Below are positions 1 through 5,447 of a stretch of DNA of 34,868 nt, in pieces. Source of the stretch: Bacteroidetes bacterium UBA6161. GTDB taxonomy: Bacteria; Bacteroidota; Bacteroidia; NS11-12g; UBA955. The translations under genes were made by a program, and so were the position numbers. The stretch spans positions 1-34,868 of the forward strand of contig DIUJ01000027.1 of the NCBI GenBank assembly GCA_002422315.1, written 5' to 3'. Each line of letters begins with the position of its first letter. The stretch's first letter is position 1. The notes beneath the pieces were generated by a model. It worked only from the letters and a program-made list of their open reading frames with translations, did no database searches and was not told the origin of the DNA.

Positions 1-57
1 TTGAACCCGTGACCTCTTCCTTACCAAGGAAGCACTCTACCCCTGAGCTACACCGGC
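1..57 (-). tRNA. tRNA-Thr(GGT), 3' end cut off by the window edge
   Basis: The reverse strand starts with GCCGGTG, followed by a D-arm (TAGCTCAG) and an anticodon arm with a 5-bp stem CTTCC/GGAAG around the loop TTGGTAA, which gives anticodon GGT (reads ACC). The T-arm start (GGGTTCAA) runs into position 1, so the T-stem 3' side and acceptor 3' strand lie outside the window. It is the third tRNA of the minus-strand cluster. In Bacteroidota such a cluster commonly leads into tuf, which would lie beyond the left edge (inference). Confidence 0.93.
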
Positions 58-87
58 AAGAAATTAATCTTTTTAATTTAAAATTTG

Positions 88-169
88 TGGGGAGAGCAGG
101 ATTCGAACCTGCGAAGATGTAATCAGCGGATTTACAGTCCGCCCTCGTTGGCCGCTTGAGTATCTCCCC
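88..169 (-). tRNA. tRNA-Tyr(GTA)
   Basis: The acceptor stem is GGGGAGA/TCTCCCC with an A discriminator. The anticodon stem GCGGA/TCCGC holds the loop CTGTAAA, giving anticodon GTA. There is a long variable arm, as expected for bacterial tRNA-Tyr, and a T-loop TTCGAAT. Length is 82 nt and CCA is not encoded. A 13-nt spacer separates it from tRNA-Thr(TGT) upstream and a 30-nt AT-rich spacer from tRNA-Thr(GGT) downstream. Confidence 0.96.
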
Positions 170-182
170 TTAGCCTTTTCTG

Positions 183-255
<73 letters not shown>

Positions 256-308
256 TAAAAAAATAGTCCTTTCATATAGGCATTCATTTTGCCTTTTCTG
301 AAAGGACT
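256..308 (-). promoter_or_regulatory. Nested hairpin plus T-run at the 5' end of the tRNA operon (also a possible raiA terminator)
   Basis: A perfect 10-bp inverted repeat (AGTCCTTTCA at 265-274, TGAAAGGACT at 299-308) encloses a second 5-bp repeat (AGGCA 278-282, TGCCT 290-294). On the minus strand the stem is followed by a T-rich run (263-257) and then immediately by tRNA-Thr(TGT). The tRNA promoter at 310-340 should start transcription at about 303-308, so the hairpin would form at the very 5' end of the transcript. It could terminate raiA read-through, act as an attenuator, or be a processing signal. Confidence 0.7.
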
Positions 309-309
309 G

Positions 310-340
310 CAAAAGTAGAAGGTTTTTTTAAATTAGCAAA
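310..340 (-). promoter_or_regulatory. Promoter of the tRNA-Thr/Tyr/Thr operon
   Basis: On the minus strand there is TTTG (340-337), 19 nt, then TACTTTTG (317-310). This is an exact match to the Bacteroidota consensus TTTG-N19-TAnnTTTG. It lies between the raiA stop codon and the first tRNA, so the tRNAs do not depend on raiA transcription. Confidence 0.75.
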
Positions 341-358
341 ATATTTCTTGAAAAATTT

Positions 359-652
359 TCAAGATATTTTTCCTTTATACTTAACTAATTGAGCCTTAAG
401 TTTTTCCATTGCTATGTCTATCGCAGACTCGAATGTAACATTTGTTTCTGCAACAAATAGAGTCTGATTGGCTACATTTAACTTTATCTCAATAGTTTTA
501 TTTTCTTTCTTTTCGGAATTTTCAACCTTTAAATAAACAACAGAATCTATAATCCTGTCGTAAAAGGTATCCATTTTACTTAGTTTCTTTGTAATGTAGG
601 AAAGTAACTTTTGATCTGCTTTGAAGTTCACATACTGAAAATCGATTGTCAT
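359..652 (-). CDS. raiA: Ribosome hibernation factor, short HPF/RaiA family
   Basis: The 97-residue product matches the short form of the HPF/RaiA (S30AE) family, which binds the decoding region of the small ribosomal subunit and silences ribosomes in stationary phase or starvation. It begins MTIDFQYVNF and follows the family's beta-alpha-beta-beta-beta-alpha pattern, with a lysine-rich end (residues 84-95) suited to rRNA contact. It lacks the C-terminal dimerisation domain of long HPF, so it should act like the short factors. It lies 95 nt downstream of xerC and just upstream of the tRNA cluster, a known Bacteroidota arrangement (xerC-raiA-tRNAs-tuf). No Shine-Dalgarno sequence is visible. 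Identification is firm; whether it makes 70S or 100S particles cannot be read from sequence. Confidence 0.9.
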   Translation of the reverse strand: MTIDFQYVNFKADQKLLSYITKKLSKMDTFYDRIIDSVVYLKVENSEKKENKTIEIKLNVANQTLFVAETNVTFESAIDIAMEKLKAQLVKYKGKIS

Positions 653-681
653 GGTATTTATTTATTAGTTTGTTTAACCTG

Positions 682-722
682 TTAGAAACAACGTATTTCT
701 AATCTTCTACGAAGATAATTAG
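682..722 (-). promoter_or_regulatory. Paired hairpins in the xerC-raiA gap
   Basis: Two adjacent inverted repeats lie upstream of raiA: TTAGAAA (682-688) with TTTCTAA (696-702), and ATCTTC (702-707) with GAAGAT (711-716). The second can be extended on both sides with a small bulge. Neither is followed by a T-run on the minus strand, so an intrinsic terminator is unlikely. They could control raiA translation or RNA stability, which is inference from position only. Confidence 0.35.
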
Positions 723-747
723 TTTCCATTTATTGAACAATATTTTT

Positions 748-1656
748 CTACTTTTTTTTATTCCCTTTGGGATGTGATTCTTTATGGATACTCTTTAGCT
801 TCTCTATGCTATTGTGAGTATATATTTGTGTTGCATTTAAATTAGCATGACCAAGTAGTTCTTTAATCGCATTTAAATCTGCTCCCTCATCTAATATATG
901 TGTGGCAAAGGAATGCCTTAATATATGTGGACTTTTTTTCTGTTGTGTACTTATTTTTCCTATATTCTCCTTTATCGTATTATAAACCCATTTTGAATAT
1001 ATTTTTTTACCCGTTTGGAATATAAAAAAAAAGTCTCCTAGGATGTTTTTCTTTTGTTTTATGAGATTAAACTTGATAAGAATTTCTTTTAGCTCTTGTG
1101 TCATCGGAATAATTCTTTCTTTATTCCCCTTACCTAGTACTTTAATTGTATTATTTCCAAAATCAACATTAGTTTCCTTTAATTGTATAACCTCACTTAG
1201 TCTACAACCTGTGTGGTAGAAAAAAAACAACAGACATTCCGATAACACTTCGTTGTAATCTTGGCTATTTCTTTCTATTAATGTGTCAAAGAGTTTGTTT
1301 ATCTTATGCTTATCAACTACTTGAGGCAGTTTCTTAGCAACTTTCAACGTATTAATTGTAGCGGTTGGATTAAATCCATATAGATTCTTCTTATTTAAAT
1401 ATTGAAAAAAGGACTTTAGAGTTGAAATTTTCCTATTTATAGACTTGGGGTCATATTTTTCTCCTGATAAATGAGCTATGTAACTTCGAATTATTTGTTT
1501 GTTTATATCCTCTATCTGTTCTATTCTGTATACTGAGCCAAAGTAAGTACCTATTTGTTTTAAATCATTAGAATAAGATACCACAGTGTGTGCAGAGTAT
1601 TTCTTTTCTGTTTTTAGATAATCAATAAATTTCTGGATATATATTTGAAATTCCAT
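748..1656 (-). CDS. xerC: Tyrosine recombinase, XerC/XerD type
   Basis: A 302-residue protein, the usual length for XerC/XerD, which resolve chromosome dimers at dif near division. An N-terminal SAM-like core-binding domain (about residues 1-100) precedes the catalytic domain. The active-site set is complete: R152 (in GCRLSEV), K176 (in GKGNKER), H244 and R247 (in HILRHSF), H270 (in LLGHANL) and the nucleophile Y279. The start ATG follows the galE stop codon with no gap (TAGATG), so translation is probably coupled. Its place beside raiA and the tRNA cluster is typical of core Bacteroidota chromosomes, which argues for a housekeeping Xer rather than a phage or transposon integrase. XerC and XerD cannot be told apart with certainty here. 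Confidence 0.88.
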   Translation of the reverse strand: MEFQIYIQKFIDYLKTEKKYSAHTVVSYSNDLKQIGTYFGSVYRIEQIEDINKQIIRSYIAHLSGEKYDPKSINRKISTLKSFFQYLNKKNLYGFNPTATINTLKVAKKLPQVVDKHKINKLFDTLIERNSQDYNEVLSECLLFFFYHTGCRLSEVIQLKETNVDFGNNTIKVLGKGNKERIIPMTQELKEILIKFNLIKQKKNILGDFFFIFQTGKKIYSKWVYNTIKENIGKISTQQKKSPHILRHSFATHILDEGADLNAIKELLGHANLNATQIYTHNSIEKLKSIHKESHPKGNKKK

Positions 1657-2667
1657 CTATTTCAGATTTTTCTGCCAATTCCAAGCGCTTTGAATCATTT
1701 CTTTCAAATCCCTTTTTGTCTTCCATCTCAAATACTCATTTGCTTTTTCAGGGTTTGCCCATACCTTTTCAACATCTCCCATTCTTCTTGGACCAATTTC
1801 ATAGTTTAATTTTATACCACTTATTTCTTCAAAAGTTTTAATTACTTCCAAAACAGAATAGCCTTTCCCTGTGCCTAAATTATAGATTTCAAAATCACCC
1901 TCAGATTTGCCAAATTCATTTTCTCCTAATCTTTTTATTGCCAAAACATGTGCGTCCGCTAAATCACAAACATGCAGATAGTCTCGTATACAAGACCCAT
2001 CTGGGGTAGAATAGTTATCTCCATATACAGTAAGCTTTTCTCTTATTCCTATTGCTGTTTGTGTAATAAATGGGACTAGATTATTGGGAACGCCTATAGG
2101 CAATTCTCCTATCAAGGAACTTGGATGCGCGCCAATTGGGTTAAAGTATCTAAGGGATATTACTTTGAAATCTTTTTGATCTTGTAATATTTCTTCACAT
2201 ACTTTTTTGGTGTTGCCATAAGGTGAATTGGGTTTAACAATAGGGGAAATTTCCGAAACTGGTAATATTTCAGGTTCTCCATATACTGTACAGGAGGATG
2301 AAAATACTATATTAGCACACGCATTGGACTGCATAACCTCCAATAGTGAAATCAGTCCACCTACATTGTTTTTATAGTATTTTAGAGGAAATTCTACACT
2401 CTCCCCTACTGCTTTATATGCAGCAAAGTGAATAACGGATTCTATTTTGTATTGTTGAAAGATAGCATTTACTTCAGCTTTATCATTCACATCTACATTA
2501 AAAAAAACTGGTTTTGAACCTGTGATTGATTCTATTCCCTCTAGAACAGACAGTTGAGAATTTGAAAGATTATCAATTATAATTGGATTAAATCCATTTT
2601 CCAATAAGCTTACTACAGTGTGAGAGCCTATAAATCCTAACCCTCCTGTGATTAAAATATTTCGCAT
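1657..2667 (-). CDS. galE: UDP-glucose 4-epimerase
   Basis: A 336-residue short-chain dehydrogenase of the GalE family, which interconverts UDP-glucose and UDP-galactose with tightly bound NAD. The Rossmann motif GGLGFIG lies at residues 8-14. The catalytic serine region SSSCTVYG is at 123-130, where an alanine is more usual than the cysteine. The catalytic Y150/K154 pair is in SPYGNTK. The sequence then runs through the family signatures ISLRYFNPIGAHPS and YNLGTGKGYSVLEV, so it is full length. It sits 6 nt after wbpD and directly abuts xerC. The wbpD neighbour suggests use in making surface polysaccharide precursors rather than galactose catabolism (inference). Confidence 0.93.
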   Translation of the reverse strand: MRNILITGGLGFIGSHTVVSLLENGFNPIIIDNLSNSQLSVLEGIESITGSKPVFFNVDVNDKAEVNAIFQQYKIESVIHFAAYKAVGESVEFPLKYYKNNVGGLISLLEVMQSNACANIVFSSSCTVYGEPEILPVSEISPIVKPNSPYGNTKKVCEEILQDQKDFKVISLRYFNPIGAHPSSLIGELPIGVPNNLVPFITQTAIGIREKLTVYGDNYSTPDGSCIRDYLHVCDLADAHVLAIKRLGENEFGKSEGDFEIYNLGTGKGYSVLEVIKTFEEISGIKLNYEIGPRRMGDVEKVWANPEKANEYLRWKTKRDLKEMIQSAWNWQKNLK

Positions 2668-2673
2668 AAATTT

Positions 2674-3261
2674 CTATTTTTCTCTTGAAACTATTCCTCC
2701 ACTAAGTTTGTATACTTGCCCACTTTCTGGGCATAGCGCAATATTTTCTTCATTAAAGTTTAGCCTATGTCCGTATTCGCTCATCCAACCTACTTGCCTA
2801 GAGGGATTCCCAATAACAAGAGCATAATCTGGAACATTTTTGGTTACAACAGCTCCAGCGCCAATAAATGCGAATTTGCCAATATCGTGTCCGCAAACTA
2901 TGGTAGCATTAGCTCCAATGCTTGCGCCTTCCCCTACATGTGTTTTGGCATATTGGTCTCTTCTATTAACCGCACTTCTTGGGTTTGTTACATTAGTAAA
3001 AACCATGGACGGACCTAGAAAAACATCATTGTCGCAAGTAACCCCAGTATATATGGACACATTGTTCTGTACTTTTACATTTTTCCCAAGAATTACCCCA
3101 GGAGAGATTACAACATTTTGTCCTAAATTACAATTTTCGCCAATTTTACAATTTGGCATAATATGAGAAAAATGCCAGATTTTTGTTCCGTTGCCTATAT
3201 CGCATCCTTCATCTACAATTGCTGTTTCGTGAGCAAAATAATTGTTAGTAGTAACATTCAT
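2674..3261 (-). CDS. wbpD: Left-handed beta-helix sugar N-acetyltransferase, WbpD/WlbB type
   Basis: A 195-residue hexapeptide-repeat acyltransferase. Imperfect [LIV]-G-x4 repeats run through most of the chain. The family signature is clear: GPSMVFTNVTNPRS (about 83-96), GASIGANATIVCG, GAGAVVTKNVPDYALV, and a GWMSEYGHRL end. WbpD enzymes acetylate the 3-amino group of UDP-2-acetamido-3-amino-glucuronate with acetyl-CoA, making a di-N-acetylated sugar for O-antigen or other surface glycans. The oxidase and aminotransferase of that pathway (WbpA, WbpB, WbpE) are not in this window, so the exact substrate is uncertain. It heads an apparent wbpD-galE-xerC operon and has a TAAATTTG box just 7 nt before the ATG. 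Confidence 0.82.
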   Translation of the reverse strand: MNVTTNNYFAHETAIVDEGCDIGNGTKIWHFSHIMPNCKIGENCNLGQNVVISPGVILGKNVKVQNNVSIYTGVTCDNDVFLGPSMVFTNVTNPRSAVNRRDQYAKTHVGEGASIGANATIVCGHDIGKFAFIGAGAVVTKNVPDYALVIGNPSRQVGWMSEYGHRLNFNEENIALCPESGQVYKLSGGIVSREK

Positions 3262-3268
3262 AATGGTG

Positions 3269-3276
3269 CAAATTTA
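3269..3276 (-). promoter_or_regulatory. Putative -7 element of the wbpD operon
   Basis: TAAATTTG (3276-3269) matches TAnnTTTG exactly and ends 7 nt before the wbpD ATG. No TTTG is visible at the usual distance upstream, so this is a partial promoter match. If used, the mRNA leader would be only about 0-4 nt. Confidence 0.4.
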
Positions 3277-3363
3277 GAAAACTTATTTGGAAAGCTATTT
3301 ATTATTTAAAGGCATAGCTTATAAAGAATCTCATGGATAATTAGTGGTTGTTAATCTATGAAG

Positions 3364-3394
3364 CTTGTAGTAAACTTGAAAAAAAATAGCTTTG
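3364..3394 (+). promoter_or_regulatory. Promoter of the DUF2911 gene
   Basis: CTTG (3364-3367), 19 nt, then TAGCTTTG (3387-3394). The -7 box is an exact match to TAnnTTTG and the -33 box differs by one base. Transcription would start near 3400, about 20 nt before the ATG at 3419. Confidence 0.65.
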
Positions 3395-3418
3395 TGGCTT
3401 AAATAACTTTAAAAAATC

Positions 3419-4297
3419 ATGAAAAAAAGAATTTTAACACTATTGTTAACTGGTATGCTTGGGGCAGGTAATAGCGCTATTGCACAAGATGTAGTTTTCC
3501 CAAAATCCAGCCCAAGTGCTGTTGTAAAGCAAGGATTTGCAACAAGTTTTGTTGAATTGAATTACTCTAGACCAAGTGCTAAAGGAAGAGCGATTTTCGG
3601 GGACTTGGTTCCATTTGGTGAAATATGGAGAACTGGAGCAAACTCTGCAACAACCATAGAATTTGGACAAAATGTAAAAATTGATGGCAAAGAAATAGGG
3701 AAAGGCAAATACGGTCTTCTTAGTATTCCAAACAAAGAAAATTGGACAATTATTCTTACAAAAGACCTTAATGTTACTAGTGCGAATGCTTACAAAAAAG
3801 AAAATGATATTTTAAGAATTGAGACTAAAACAAATGCATTAAGTCAAAATGTAGAAACATTTACAATAGAAGTTAGCTCTATAAGCGAAAACAAGTGTAC
3901 AGTTGAAATTAAATGGGAAAAAACCTCTGTTAGTTTTGATGTCAATGCAGATTTCGAGAATGACCTAATGGCCCAAATTGAAAAAACAATGTCTACGGAT
4001 AATAGGCCATACTATGCTTCGGCTCAATACTATTTTAGCAACAAAAAAGACATGTCTAAAGCATTAGAATGGATAAGAATGGCAGACAAACAAAGCCCAG
4101 GAAGATATTGGATAGAAAACCTAAAAGCAAAAATAGAATTTGAAAACAAGCTATATGTAGAAGCAATAGAGACTGCAAAAAATGCAAGAGAAAATGCAAC
4201 TAAAGCAGGAAATGCAGCTTATGCAAAACAAATGGAAGATTTAATAAAGTCGATAGAAAATAATCCGGAGATTAAACTTCCTAAAAAGAAAAAATAG
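3419..4297 (+). CDS. Exported DUF2911 family protein with TPR-like tail
   Basis: A 292-residue protein with a signal peptide (residues 1-22, ending SAIAQ). The DUF2911 signature is unmistakable: ELNYSRPSAKGRAIFGDLVP followed by FGEIWRTGANSAT, then KGKYGLLSIP. DUF2911 proteins are common in Bacteroidota and have no established function. After the DUF2911 domain (to about residue 175) a helical region with TPR-like pairs (about 195-285) contains NRPYYASAQYYFSNKKD and ALEWIRMADK. The end is lysine-rich (KLPKKKK). It has its own promoter and shares a bidirectional terminator with the convergent gene downstream, so it is a single-gene unit. Confidence 0.85.
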   Translation: MKKRILTLLLTGMLGAGNSAIAQDVVFPKSSPSAVVKQGFATSFVELNYSRPSAKGRAIFGDLVPFGEIWRTGANSATTIEFGQNVKIDGKEIGKGKYGLLSIPNKENWTIILTKDLNVTSANAYKKENDILRIETKTNALSQNVETFTIEVSSISENKCTVEIKWEKTSVSFDVNADFENDLMAQIEKTMSTDNRPYYASAQYYFSNKKDMSKALEWIRMADKQSPGRYWIENLKAKIEFENKLYVEAIETAKNARENATKAGNAAYAKQMEDLIKSIENNPEIKLPKKKK

Positions 4298-4308
4298 AAA
4301 AGTACAGA

Positions 4309-4355
4309 ATCAAACATAAAAAAAGCCGCAATTAGCGGCTTTTTTTATGTTTGAT
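4309..4355. terminator. Bidirectional terminator, perfect 21-bp stem
   Basis: The left arm (4309-4329) and right arm (4335-4355) are exact reverse complements over 21 bases around the 5-nt loop AATTA. The GCCGC/GCGGC core next to seven A/T pairs gives a GC stem plus T-run in both directions. It sits between convergent genes ending at 4297 (+) and 4368 (-), so it should serve both. Confidence 0.92.
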
Positions 4356-4367
4356 GTCCATTAAATT

Positions 4368-4610
4368 TTAATACATCTCTAAGGAAGATGAATTGGCTTC
4401 TTCATTTAATATCTTGAGTGTAGTTTCCGATGGTTCATACTTAAGTTCATTTAGATACCCAAGAATTTCTAAAATTTCATTCAAGCTATTTTTTAAAGCG
4501 ATATCATAATCCAAAGCTTTAAGAATATCTATATTTTCTTGAGGGCTGGTTTCCTTGTAAACAAACCTAATTAAGTCTTCTTGAGTAAAGTTTGGCTGCA
4601 TAAGTTTCAT
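4368..4610 (-). CDS. Small conserved protein next to ECF sigma factor (possible anti-sigma-like partner)
   Basis: An 80-residue protein starting MKLMQPNFTQEDLIRF. The pattern DLIRFVYKETSP followed by an acidic helical stretch (DILKALDYDIALKN) resembles small Bacteroidota proteins encoded beside RpoE-type sigma factors and reminiscent of the N-terminal helices of anti-sigma factors. There is no membrane segment and no HxxxCxxC zinc motif, so a classical zinc anti-sigma domain is not present. The start at 4610 is preferred over an upstream in-frame ATG at 4667 because a strong promoter (4653-4682) lies between the two. Sigma-binding function is inference from position and pattern. Confidence 0.65.
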   Translation of the reverse strand: MKLMQPNFTQEDLIRFVYKETSPQENIDILKALDYDIALKNSLNEILEILGYLNELKYEPSETTLKILNEEANSSSLEMY

Positions 4611-4652
4611 GTTGGTATATATAAGTAACGAGAAATAAAAAAGAATATTGTG

Positions 4653-4682
4653 CAAAGTTAAATTCAAAAAAAATTAAACAAA
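4653..4682 (-). promoter_or_regulatory. Promoter of the small sigma-adjacent gene
   Basis: TTTG (4682-4679), 18 nt, then TAACTTTG (4660-4653) on the minus strand, both boxes exact. Transcription would begin near 4647, leaving a leader of about 35 nt before the ATG at 4610. The gene can therefore be expressed separately from the sigma factor. Confidence 0.75.
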
Positions 4683-4707
4683 AAAACTAACTACTAAAAC
4701 CAAAATA

Positions 4708-5292
4708 TCAACGACAAATATGTGGTGCGTGTATTTCCATCAATTTTTTAAGATTTATCAAAGCGTATCTCATTCTTCCTAATGCCGTATTTATACTTAC
4801 TTGAGTAAGGTCCGCAATTTCCTTAAAACTAAGATCTGCGTAATTTCTAAGAATAAGTACTTCTTTTTGGTCCGCAGGCAATTGCTTAATAAGCTCTCTA
4901 ATAACTTGATCTCTTTGTTTTGTAATGATCAAATCTTCTGCATTTGATTCGAAAAAGTTAAGTCTTTCAAAAAGATCTTCCCCATCTTCCGTTGTTATAG
5001 TTGGAACTTTCCTAATTTTACGATAATAATCAATAGCTAAGTTCCTTGCAATTCTTATTACCCAAGGCTGAAACTTCCCTGATTCTTCATATTTTCCACT
5101 TTTTAGGGTTTTTATAACCTTTATAAATGTTTCTTGGAAGATATCTTCTGCAATATATGCATCTTGAACAACCAAGTAAATAGAGGTATAAACCTTTGAT
5201 TTGTAACGCTTAATAAGCATTTCCAAGCATGCATCATTACCAGACACATAGTTCTTAATTAATTCTTGATCAGAAATTCTTTGTATTTTCAT
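4708..5292 (-). CDS. ECF-type RNA polymerase sigma factor (RpoE-like)
   Basis: A 194-residue sigma-70 family protein with only regions 2 and 4. Region 2 (about residues 20-92) contains the core-binding motif AEDIFQETFIKV and the promoter-melting segment FQPWVIRIARNLAIDYYRK. Region 4 (about 133-187) begins LPADQKEVLILRNYADLSFK and carries the helix-turn-helix EIADLTQVSINTALGRMRYA. The gene is translated from a strong Shine-Dalgarno site, unlike the other genes here. It is divergent from uvrA across a 155-bp gap. No TAnnTTTG promoter is evident upstream, so it may use another sigma or autoregulate. The regulon is unknown. Confidence 0.9.
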   Translation of the reverse strand: MKIQRISDQELIKNYVSGNDACLEMLIKRYKSKVYTSIYLVVQDAYIAEDIFQETFIKVIKTLKSGKYEESGKFQPWVIRIARNLAIDYYRKIRKVPTITTEDGEDLFERLNFFESNAEDLIITKQRDQVIRELIKQLPADQKEVLILRNYADLSFKEIADLTQVSINTALGRMRYALINLKKLMEIHAPHICR

Positions 5293-5299
5293 AATAAAA

Positions 5300-5320
5300 C
5301 CTCCTTTACTTTGCAGTAAA
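5300..5320 (-). promoter_or_regulatory. Strong Shine-Dalgarno site and small inverted repeat upstream of the sigma gene
   Basis: On the minus strand AAAGGAGG (5307-5300) ends 7 nt before the ATG at 5292, the classic optimal spacing. Overlapping it is a short inverted repeat, TTTACT (5305-5310) and AGTAAA (5315-5320), with a TTGC loop. That repeat could occlude the ribosome site or be an operator. No other gene in this window has a comparable Shine-Dalgarno sequence. Confidence 0.6.
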
Positions 5321-5347
5321 ATAAAACTGTAATTTAAATTATTTGTT

Positions 5348-5379
5348 TTTGAGTAGAGGTTTCCTTATAGACTAATTTG
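5348..5379 (+). promoter_or_regulatory. Candidate uvrA promoter, variant -7 box
   Basis: TTTG (5348-5351), 21 nt, then TAATTTG (5373-5379). The -7 box has one spacer base fewer than TAnnTTTG, partly offset by the longer gap. The predicted leader is about 60 nt. Weaker than the exact matches elsewhere. Confidence 0.4.
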
Positions 5380-5447
5380 CTTAATTGAACCACTAAATTA
5401 CAATATAGAAATCAAACTACCAAATTAATTTTAAAGAATTTTAGTAA

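Noticed and set aside
748..1656. A tyrosine recombinase close to tRNA genes, suggesting an integrative element or attachment site
   Set aside because: The length, complete Xer motifs and place beside raiA and the tRNA cluster fit the housekeeping xerC locus. There are no direct repeats of a tRNA 3' end and no phage or conjugation genes.
2767..3166. Open frames of 83 and 108 codons on the plus strand across wbpD
   Set aside because: Both lie wholly within wbpD on the other strand, with no promoter and no family resemblance.
4611..4667. Longer start for the small sigma-adjacent protein, adding a hydrophobic stretch
   Set aside because: An exact promoter (4653-4682) overlaps the extension, and its residues look unlike the rest of the protein.
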